Source of the DNA: Planoprotostelium fungivorum
Taxonomy: Eukaryota > Evosea > Variosea > Cavosteliida > Cavosteliaceae
Length of the DNA stretch: 64,000 nt
Assembly: GCA_003024175.1 (NCBI GenBank)
Contig: MDYQ01000017.1
Coordinates: forward strand, 62,001 to 126,000
Reading direction: 5' to 3'
The translations under genes were made by a program, and so were the position numbers. The notes beneath the pieces were generated by a model. That model was given only the letters and a program-made list of their open reading frames with translations, did not search any database and was not told the origin of the DNA. Of this stretch, positions 12,181-20,517 are shown piece by piece. The stretch's first letter is position 1. Each line of letters starts with the position of its first letter.

Positions 12181-13044
12181 CTCGTCGGTGTGTGTGATGA
12201 AAAGTGATTTTCGAAGTCTACCTTTTTTTCGCAAAAAGATGCTAGCCGACTACAAACGCACCAGAACGCCAGAACATGATCCATCATGCGGTGTTGTCAT
12301 CACTAGGAACATAATACCTCTCTCCGATCTGAAAATGCTGAGTAATCGAAATCAATTTGTGATGTGATCGTCGACGGTAAATCTCGTCAACAATCCAAGC
12401 TCTGATCACATTGTCCATGACACAGAAATCCTGTGAATGAAAGCAGCGTCATGTAAGCAAACTTTACATTCTTATGATCCTCTGCATCATTCGTCGTTCC
12501 CGAGGCCAGCTTGTGACAGTGTTTTCAAGGATGTATATCGACATCCTCAGACTCACAAGTGCGCGATGAACTGAACATCAAGAGGCAACCGACGCTGATG
12601 ATCATCATTTCACCACACCGTAATCAGTTGTGAGGTGACACACAATTCTTCAGTCCTGATGGTTGGCCGAACAGAAATACAGACGAGACGATTCGGTGCA
12701 TCGGTGAGAGATGCCGTCTTCTATTCAACCGATAGATGACTCGTAGCATAAATGATAACGTGCTTCATCATCTTCGAGCGATGTTTGATTTAGACGCTGG
12801 AGCTGGTAAAGAGCAGAAATAGCACCACCGTCGCTCAATTTTTTCGAAGTGTGAAAAAGATATCTTGATGGGATGTCGCATATAAATGCTATTCTTGGTT
12901 TTGATCATCGCAATCATTTTGATCAAACAGCTGATCTGACCCCCATATCATCCTGTAAAGTTCATATATAGAGGTGTGTGAGTCCTTCTGGGACACCTCT
13001 GACCTTTTTTTCGACTTCGTTCGATCTCACATTTTCGTAATAGA
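12181..13044. promoter_or_regulatory. Divergent intergenic region upstream of CCT theta
   Basis: About 860 nt without a coding frame between divergent starts. A TATA-like catatatagag lies at about 12962, some 80 nt before the CCT theta ATG, and a second catataaat at about 12880. No other structure was noticed. Confidence 0.35.
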
Positions 13045-15145
13045 ATGCTGTCTCTCGGTGATATGCTGAAGGCGGGTACCCGCCATTTGAACGGTAAGAA
13101 CGAGGCCGTTCTCCAAAATATAGAAGCGGTCAAGAATCTCTCAGAGATCACACGTACCTCTCTCGGACCCCATGGTGAGTCGATGGAAGATTCTGGCCTG
13201 ATTCAATAAGGAATGAACAAGATGATTGTCAATCATTTGGAGAAGCTTTTTGTGACTAACGATGCCGCCACCATCTTGAAGGAGTTGGACGTCATGCACC
13301 CAGCTGCAAAGATCGCCGTCCTCTCTGCCCACATGCAAGAACAAGAGGTGAGCCATGATTATCAAATCATATATCTTATCATCAAATCCTTCTCCTCCCA
13401 AGCCTCCATCAAACGAGATGATAGAAAAACAACCCCTAACTCGTTTCAGATCGGTGATGGTACCAACTTTGTCCTCATTCTGATCGGAGAGCTGCTGCAG
13501 AAGGCAGAGACGCTGATCCACAAGGGTCTGCACACCAGCGAGGTCATCGCCGGTTACACCGCCGCCGGTAGAAAGTCCGCCGAGCTCCTCGAAGGTGACC
13601 CCTCCCGCCATTTTTCCCGCCGTTTTTTCCCGCCAATTTCTCACCTCCTCAGGCATGAGCGTCTTGACCATCGAAGACCCACGTGACCCCGAAGCCATCG
13701 CCAAGATCTTGCGATCTGTCATCACCGCCAAGCAATTTGGATACGAAGACCTATTAGCTCCCATCATCGCAAAGGCTTGCATTGCTGTTCTACCCAAAAA
13801 CGCAAAGAGCTTCAACACGGATAACGTGAGATCTACAACGTTGTAGATGGATGATGACGTATGCAGGTGAGAGTGGCCAAGATCCTCGGTGGAGGTGTGT
13901 TTGACACGACAGTCATCAAGGGACAAGTCATCACGAGAGATTCCGAGACGTCAGTGAAGAAGGCGTACAAGGCTAAGATCGCCGTGTTCTCTGCTGGTAA
14001 GGAGAAACGTACCGTACGTACTTATGTATCCAGGTATCGAGAACGCAAAGACAGAGACGAAGGACACTGTCATGATCAAAGACGCAGAGTCTCTCATCAA
14101 CTACAGCAAGACAGAGGAGGCTGCCATAGAAGATGTGAGGACTCTTTCGAGGTCATCGCTGACTCGTGCAGGTGATCAAGAAGGTGCATGAGGCCGGCGT
14201 CACTGTCATCATCAGCGGTGGAGCCGTGAGCGAGATGGCAATGCACTACATCGAGAGATACGGCATCATGTGTGTCAAGGTCCTCTCCAAATTCGACCTC
14301 AGAAGAGTCTGCAAGGCTGTCGGTGCTACTGCTCTCGTTCGCCTGGTGGGTTTCATTTTTTTGAAACGGTCACATTTCGCTGAGATATTTCGACTGACTC
14401 GTTGTAGGGAGCTCCCACTGCAGAGGAGACGGGTTACTGTGATTCCGTTACTGTGGAGGAGATCGGCAGCACGAAGGTCACCATCTTTAGACAGGACACC
14501 ACCGACTCTGGCATATCCACCATCGTTGTCCGCGCCGCCACACAGAACATTCTGGACGACGTCGAGAGAGCCATCGGTGAGCGTCTACAACGTTGTAGAT
14601 CGACTGAGTCTATTTTTAGACGACGGAGTCAACGTCTACAAGGGAGTCGTCAGGGACGGAAGATTCGTCGCAGGTGCCGCCGCCGCCGAGATTGCGCTGG
14701 CTAGAGCCCTGGGACAATACGCAGACAGCACCCCCGGACTTACGCAGCACGCCATCCGTAGGTACGCCGAGGCCTTCCAGGTGAGACGTACCCTACGTAC
14801 GTCCCTGAGACGGTGCAGGTCATCCCTAGAACCATCTCCGAGAATGCTGGTATGAAGGCAACCGACATCATCTCTTCCCTCTACGCTGCTCACCAGAAGG
14901 GAGACAAGAACACTGGTATCGACATCGAGGTGAGCGCGTCTACAACGATCACGTGACTTACGGTGTCGCAGAATGGAGTCGCAGATGCGACCGAGTTGGG
15001 AGTCTTTGATCACTTGGTAGCCAAGCAGAATGCCATTCGTCTGGCCACAGACGCTGCCGTGACCATCTTGAGAGTCGATCAGATCATCATGTCTAAGCCA
15101 GCCGGAGGTCCCAAGCCCCCCCAGCAAGGCGCCAGAGACGCTTAA
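13045..15145 (+). CDS. CCT8: T-complex protein 1 subunit theta (CCT8)
   Basis: This is a subunit of the cytosolic TRiC/CCT ring that folds actin and tubulin with ATP. The ATG at 13045 gives MLSLGDMLKAGTRHLNGKNE. Group II chaperonin motifs follow: RTSLGPHGMNKM, NHLEKLFVTNDAATILKEL, HPAAK, GDGTNF, VISGGAVSEMA, and the C-terminal domain block ATDIISSLYAAHQKGD and DAAVTILRVDQIIMSKP. NHLEKLFVTNDAATILKEL is nearly identical to the theta paralogue, which sets the subunit call. The length is about 540 residues, as expected. The stop is at 15143-15145. It has about a dozen short introns. Two carry the CTACAACGTTGTAG palindrome, one carries repeated TTTCCCGCC, and two carry the ACGTAC motif. Confidence 0.95.
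13595..13652 (+). repeat. CCT theta intron with three CCCGCC repeats
   Basis: A 58-nt intron that is almost entirely three copies of (T)CCCGCC separated by A/T runs. The same pattern recurs in introns at 22130-22199 and 51088-51131 in unrelated genes. Confidence 0.75.
13833..13846. repeat. Intronic palindrome CTACAACGTTGTAG (CCT theta, intron 1 of 2)
   Basis: Perfect palindrome in a 41-nt intron (13826-13866). The donor GTGAGAT directly precedes it, and the intron ends in ATGCAG. Confidence 0.9.
14007..14020 (+). repeat. Intronic ACGTACCGTACGTA motif (CCT theta)
   Basis: This 14-mer lies in a short CCT theta intron and recurs on the minus strand in two other genes (17527-17540 and 55405-55418). 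In each case it lies in the sense orientation of the host gene. A variant lies at about 14787-14803 in another CCT theta intron. Confidence 0.7.
14585..14598. repeat. Intronic palindrome CTACAACGTTGTAG (CCT theta, intron 2 of 2)
   Basis: Perfect palindrome in a 43-nt intron (14577-14619); the real acceptor is TTTTTAG downstream. Confidence 0.9.
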
Positions 15146-16019
15146 ACTATAAACTTGTTCTCGTCTGTCTCGTCGATGGAAACGATGATGTTGCACGTGT
15201 GATGTTTGTTACGAGAGCACAATGTGGGTGTCTGTTCGGTTGACATCAGATTGGCTTCTCTGCGTTCAAAGATCATACGAACAACTTGCGATTTCTATAA
15301 CAGGTACACCTATCGTTATGAACCCATCACACGAACAGCGGGAGAGATTTACCACCACATCCACCTCACGTAATCGTGGAGATCATTAGGCTTGGTGTGG
15401 AAGATTGAATTTGAATTTATCAACGTCTTGATCCCCGATTGAGAGCCATCATCAAAACACTCAGAGATTTGTTCACTGACGAAATCTGAGTGGTGAAAAG
15501 GGCAATGAGGAAGAAGGTCTACAGAAATGATTTGCCAGAATGGCTCAATGATATGGGGGTTGGAAAATCACAGATCATGTCATCCCTCCTCGTTGTCCTC
15601 AACATGGTAAGTCTAATCTACGCGATCGTTAATTTGGGTTGATGATGTGATGTGATTTGTGGTGATGCTAATCTTGAGAAGCTCCACCACCTTGAGCGTT
15701 CGACTGAAACGAATCAAACGCTGAGTAACTCTTCGAGTAGTACAGAACCATCGGAATGGGGTGGAGTAGACTGTCCAAAGCAATGAGACCATGCCAAGCA
15801 CATCGATTGCGTGGTGGGAAAGTCTGTAGAGGTGTTGACATAGATAGCCAGAACGTGAGCAACCGAGTTCCGTCGGAGTGTTTGATGTGTACTCAGTGTC
15901 TGCTTCAGTGATGTTGTCAAAGCGAGAAGCTGACGTTGTCCACGTTGTGTTGCCTGAGAATGATCTCTCCTCTTGCGAATTGGAAGGGGTTCGCACGCTG
16001 TCAGACGTGGTTGTGTGTG
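15146..16019. other. Gene-poor stretch, no supported gene
   Basis: About 870 nt downstream of CCT theta. A minus-strand frame of up to 151 codons lies at 15613-16068, but an alternative overlapping frame is equally open and neither resembles a known family. It could be a decayed or lineage-specific gene; I see no firm support. Confidence 0.3.
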
Positions 16020-16020
16020 G

Positions 16021-16063
16021 GTTTATATTGCACTTCTGTTTAAATCGAAAGTGCAATATAAAC
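16021..16063. repeat. Perfect 15-bp hairpin
   Basis: GTTTATATTGCACTT at 16021-16035 is repeated as its exact reverse complement at 16049-16063, with a 13-nt loop. It opens a larger fold-back region. Confidence 0.85.
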
Positions 16064-16079
16064 ACCAACAGATTTGCAT

Positions 16080-16357
16080 GTTGATATCGACTTTATAGTG
16101 CTGTTCTGTTTAGATCCATATTGGTGTTTTGTTTAGACCGAACCGTTAGGCTACTACCGAAAACGTCAAATTTCGTGGAGGATTTGATTCGGTTTTTCCG
16201 GTTGGTAGTCAAATGGTGCATTGAGAATGGATCACTTCTCTCCCGACTACTGGAAAATGCACGACAAAAAAATTAGTGATCCAAATGCATGGACACCAAC
16301 CAGAAAAACCAAATCATCTGTTTAGGTTGATATTGCTGTTTTGTTTAGATCCATATT
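16080..16357. repeat. Fold-back repeat flanked by direct repeats (MITE-like)
   Basis: An imperfect inverted repeat has its left arm at about 16181-16236 (starting GATTTGATTCGGTTTTTCC) and its right arm at about 16275-16315 (ending AGAAAAACCAAATC). The arms also match as GGATCACT/AGTGATCC. Outside them, a direct repeat TTTAGATCCATATT preceded by GTTGATAT occurs at 16080-16132 and 16326-16357. Non-coding, fold-back and flanked by direct repeats fits a small non-autonomous DNA element, but no transposase or clean target-site duplication is seen. An unusual promoter or 5' region of the homeobox gene is the alternative. Confidence 0.5.
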
Positions 16358-16522
16358 TTATAAAATCACACACCACCTATATATATAGTATATAGCATAG
16401 CTATACCGTTCATATCATCCCTCCACCACCCCGACAACAAGTACGCCCACTTTAATCGGCCCGAAAGACACCGAGGACTCGGGATAGAGGAACACACACC
16501 TTGTCCACAACATCCACACGAC

Positions 16523-16860
16523 ATGCAAATATACAAGTTGGTTCATCCTGAATCCAGACTAGGCACAGACCACGTAGAAGGCTTTCAGAAGAGAATTGGA
16601 CAGACGTTCTTCTTCAAAACACAAACGGGTGAGACGATGCGACGGTTTGATGATAGTCATTGAAACATGATTCAGATCGAAAAAAGTTCACGTGCGAACA
16701 AAGAGAAGAACTGTTGAGCGAATACAAGGGTCAACCGTATCCATCCCTCCACCGGAGACAAGAGCTCGCCGAGAGGATGAACATGAGTCCGAGGTCTATC
16801 CAAATATGGTTTCAGAACAAGAGACAGCGCGCCGCGATGAAGAAGTCAACGTGGAAATGA
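16523..16860 (+). CDS. Small homeodomain transcription factor
   Basis: Exon 1 (ATG at 16523) encodes MQIYKLVHPESRLG through FFFKTQT. A 47-nt intron follows, then an exon with an almost complete homeodomain: RKKFTCEQREELLSEYKGQ, RQELAERMNMSPRSIQIWFQ, NKRQRAAMKK. The recognition helix IQIWFQNKRQR keeps the invariant Trp, Phe, Asn and Arg. The protein is only about 103 residues, so it is little more than a DNA-binding domain with a 35-residue leader. Typical homeodomain plus a short tail; a nuclear DNA-binding regulator with unknown targets. The stop is at 16858-16860. Confidence 0.85.
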
Positions 16861-16976
16861 CCACTCATCACATTTGTACAGAAGGATGTCTCATCATCGT
16901 GATTTGTATGATAAACCGCATGAGACACACACGCGATCTTCTCATCGACTCAATCACCAGATGAACTTGGTTTTAT

Positions 16977-18709
16977 TCAGGGTAAAAGAACCTCTGATTC
17001 TTCGTTGATGGTCCTGCTCATGTCAGCCTCTCTGGCCTCGTGCATCGTGAAGTCATGCCTCGACGAGTTTTACTCACGCCTGTCTCGTCGCTTTGTTTGG
17101 ATACTGAATCTTTAAGAACTTGATGTTGAGAGCCTTGCAGAATCCATAGATGATCTGATGTCTCCATCACGATGGACGATGGTACCTGATGAACCCACCT
17201 CGAAACAGAAGAAGGAAGTGTTGAAGATGTAGAAGACGAGGAGAACGATGATGGTCGACTCATCGGTGACGAGAGGTGAGCTGATGGACATCAGATGATG
17301 GTGGAGGTGGTGTGACTCACCCGATGAGAGAATGAAAGCATGCTACTAGTAGAGGTAACATGGGCAGGTAAAAGTAAGAGAAAGATAACTGACAGATACG
17401 CTGTACGATGCACAAGATCTGTCGTCGATCAGCTTCCATCATCAGGTCATCACGATCGCATCACCGTGAGGTAAGAGAAGAGGAGATTGAAGGTGGCTAT
17501 GTATGCGAAAGAGTAGCCGGCATCATACGTACGGTACGTCTTCCAAACAAACAATGCTCCCGCAACCATCGACAGAGAGAACGGAAACAACTGCGAGATA
17601 GCTCGCGGGAGGGGTACCTAAGGTTTCATCATCTACAACGAGCCAAATCGACCCCTCACCCCCTTCGCCTTCGCCCTGGTGATTCCATCGTACAACCTGA
17701 GAAATTCGATGGAAATTTCACTGTCTACAACTCACCCGTACAAGGTGGTCCAGATGGCAGCACCGATGGTGGCCAACATGACAAACATGCTAAACTTGAA
17801 GTGCCAGCCAAAAATAGAATGCACGCTGGTCCACATACTAGTCCCAAATATTCCAGTCACGATGTAGCCCAGTGCGGCGATGACCTGAAATACCGCGTGA
17901 ATTTGGAGTTACGTGAGGAGGTAATACCTCGGCTTCGGTGGGGCCGAGTAGTCCTAATTCAAGATAGTGGTTGAAATACTCTTGCCAATGGGCGAGGTAG
18001 AAGGCGATCATGGCTGGACCCAATGCGATGATGGGCCACCAGACACCAGTTTGAGTCACGGCGGCAGACCCAGCGATGATGATCTGCACGCGAATTTAGA
18101 CATGTTCAGATGAGATGGTGATCTCACCCCCACCGAGAAAGAGTCGACACCTGTGAGGGTCAGATGGAGTGTAGAGGATGGAGGATGGGATGTCTCTCAC
18201 CGTGGTCGAGGGCCTCGCCGAGAGGTGTGGAAGAGCCCGTTCGAAAAGCTTGTTTGCCGTCCATGTTATCTAATGTCATGTAGGCGAAGATGAGGAAACC
18301 CATCACAAAGTAGACCCATCTAATTGTTGGATTAGACGTGAGTAAATGCAGGAGTGATAGAAAGAGAAGTGTGAATGATGATACCTGGGTGCATCGTTGG
18401 ACATATCGGACATGAAGAAAGCTGATAAGCCAAAGGTAGTCATTGTGCATATCCATCCGATCAGTGTGAGCTGTTGATTTTCAATCTAACTTACGTCACA
18501 TCATCACAGAATCACCAGATTCGGCCTGTTAACATCAGAGAAGGTCGATAGAGGACAATAACTCACGCCACCCAAGTTGGTAACAGAGAAACCAGTTTGG
18601 CACACATTGGACTGACCCAATATTTATAGAGGAGTGATCTGTCATTCGTTGTACCAGCAGGGTACTCTGTCACCCTCTCTAGTTGAGATTGCGAGAAGAA
18701 GATGGGCAT
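16977..18709 (-). CDS. Ethanolamine/choline phosphotransferase (CDP-alcohol phosphotransferase)
   Basis: This membrane enzyme transfers phosphoethanolamine or phosphocholine from its CDP derivative to diacylglycerol, the last Kennedy pathway step. The ATG at 18709 gives [19 protein letters not shown], then [33 protein letters not shown] (hydrophobic), and the catalytic block [31 protein letters not shown]. Hydrophobic segments and [10 protein letters not shown] follow, as in EPT1/CHPT1. Exons run to a stop at 16977-16979, next to an AATAAA. Oddity: the family motif DG-x2-AR-x8-G-x3-D-x3-D has Phe in place of the Arg after Ala. All acidic residues are kept. Which head group it uses cannot be read from the sequence. 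Confidence 0.85.
17527..17540 (-). repeat. ACGTACCGTACGTA motif in the phosphotransferase gene
   Basis: Minus-strand copy of the 14-mer also found in a CCT theta intron. Together with flanking bases, a 16-mer (plus strand TACGTACGGTACGTCT) is identical to one at 55405-55420. Confidence 0.65.
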
Positions 18710-18879
18710 GTTGCTGATGGCGTGACGTAGAGATTGAAATTACAAACGGTATCCACAATTTCGATTTCGATCATTTACATAAGACACATCACGAAACAAA
18801 GACATGCCTGTGAGATGAACTCACGTTGTCTATCAGCTAACGGATTCAGTTTGCCTTCGCTAACCTTTCTCGCACTCTG
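18710..18879. promoter_or_regulatory. 170-nt divergent promoter region (phosphotransferase / SOD)
   Basis: Two start codons point away from each other with only 170 nt between them, so both promoters must lie here or overlap. No TATA box stands out. Confidence 0.45.
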
Positions 18880-19660
18880 ATGCAACGTAAGACCCACATC
18901 GCATTGGGCACAGCTGCACTAGGTTCTTTATATCTGGTGTCCCTCAATGCAACAGCGAGAGCAGAGGAGACAAAGAAGCCATTAGAGGCGATCTCTCTCC
19001 TCAAAGGTGAACCTGGACATGAGAATGTAAAGGGAACCGTCAACTTTAAACGTTTGGACAATGGTGAGTTGTCCATCACAGCTTCTTCTTATGACACTTT
19101 GCTGACGTCAGCATTGTGACGGCCATGTTTAACATCCCACTTCAGGAAGGACAAAAATCACCGCACAAGTCTACGGATTGACTGATGGAAAGCATGGATT
19201 CCATGTCCATCAGCTCGGCGATCTATCCAACGTGAATCATACACCTCCCATCTTCATCTCACCCTCCACGTCAGGGCTGTACGTCTGCAGGTCCTCATTT
19301 TAATCCCTTTAAGAAGACTCATGGAGGACCGAAAGACAATGAGAGACACGTCGGTGATCTGGGTAACATCGAGAAGCTCCCAGGAAAAGAGCCAGCAGAA
19401 TATTCGTTGGAGGATTCTCTCATCCAGTTAGATGGAGAGCACAGCATCATTGGTCGATCAGTCGTCGTGCACACGAATGAAGGTGAGATGTCCTTTCCAT
19501 CATGATGAATGACGCGGACAGATGATCTCGGAAGAGGAGGATTCGAAGATTCAAAGACGACTGGTCATGCGGGAGGTCGCATCGCATGTGGTGTGAGTGT
19601 CAATCATTGCAAAGTGCGTTTCTCACGATGCGGCAGGTCATCGGCAGGAGCAAAGAATAA
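18880..19660 (+). CDS. Cu/Zn superoxide dismutase with N-terminal hydrophobic leader
   Basis: It converts superoxide to peroxide and oxygen. The ATG at 18880 gives [20 protein letters not shown], a basic-then-hydrophobic leader suggesting export, a membrane anchor or organelle targeting, which cytosolic SOD1 lacks. The SOD fold follows over five exons. Copper and zinc ligands are present: GFHVHQLGD (two His), GPHFNP, HVGDLGN and VVVHTNEDD. The structural cysteines (GCTSAG, ACGVIG) are kept. It ends ACGVIGRSKE with a stop at 19658-19660. A full catalytic set makes activity likely. Compartment is inference. Confidence 0.9.
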
Positions 19661-19802
19661 TCTCATCGTTTCATGGTACGGTATTGATAAATGCTCATTC
19701 TACGTCCATGAAGAGTTTGTAACGTTGCACCTTGACACAGATTCGTATGGACAGTATGCCGTGAACCGATACATTGATTATGAGATGGGCGGGATATCAC
19801 AA

Positions 19803-19889
19803 GCTCGATTAGCTCAGTTGGTTAGAGCACCGTGCTAATACACGTCCCACGACACGCGGGGGTCGCAGGTTCGATCCCTGCATTGAGCA
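19803..19889 (+). tRNA. tRNA-Ile (anticodon AAU) with a 13-nt intron
   Basis: The acceptor stem GCTCGAT pairs with ATTGAGC. The D stem is GCTC/GAGC and the T arm is GCAGG-TTCGATC-CCTGC. The anticodon stem CCGTG pairs with CGCGG if about 13 nt (CACGTCCCACGAC) are removed from the canonical position after base 37; the loop is then CTAATAA with anticodon AAT. Base 19889 (A) is the discriminator. A TTTT tract just after it (about 19894) fits RNA polymerase III termination. Confidence 0.92.
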
Positions 19890-20477
19890 TCACCTTTTGC
19901 CATCTTTATCGGCAGTAACAAATAACCGTGAGAATATCTCCTCTTCTCTTCTCTTATCTTCTTTCTTTCCTTCAGCTGCCGCATTGTTCTCTTGGAGTTG
20001 TTCTCATCTCTTGCTTTGTCATAATGGCAACGGCGACAAGAAAGAGGAACACCTTTGTGTACCTATCAACAGCATTACTGGCAGGCGGCACTCAGCTTCT
20101 CTATCGTTTCTCAGCGTTGTGGCGCGAAATATGGTAGCTCATAGCATCTAAATATCTCACGTTAAGTCACGTGGAGCTGTGCGGTTGCAGATTCTCGCGG
20201 ATGCGTCTACACATGCGAATTCCAGCGAGATGTAGCATATCCTCCCGCAAGACAAACAAACAAGACGCCTCAGGTGGGTCACGAGAGCATCAGACGAACG
20301 ATCCTCTATATTGTGTCTGTGTTTCTGATCTGGCAACACAGGGACAAGAAAGCATCCACGTCAGGCCTGAACTCGATCCAGAAAAGTCAACGAGGTGAAC
20401 ACCTTTCTCTAGCACTCCTCACGACCTCTCTCCTCAACTGTGTTCGTTCATCCTAGGACATCATATCTTTCCCATAT
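19890..20477 (+). other. Region between the tRNA and the GH3 gene, possible small membrane protein
   Basis: A plus-strand frame from an ATG at about 20024 (MATATRKRNTFVYLSTALLA, then GGTQLLYRFSALWREIW) is basic then hydrophobic, like a very small membrane protein, and GT/AG pairs downstream could add exons. I could not build a consistent splice model, so no gene is claimed. Confidence 0.25.
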
Positions 20478-20517
20478 ATGGTATCATCCATTCACACGTC
20501 ACTCAGCCTAACCACGA

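Noticed and set aside
15613-16068. A 151-codon minus-strand frame near the fold-back region
   Set aside because: An overlapping frame is equally open, there is no family pattern, and it runs into the hairpin repeat.
19890-20477. A second tRNA or a small membrane-protein gene after tRNA-Ile
   Set aside because: No second cloverleaf was found, and the short hydrophobic frame could not be joined to downstream exons in frame.
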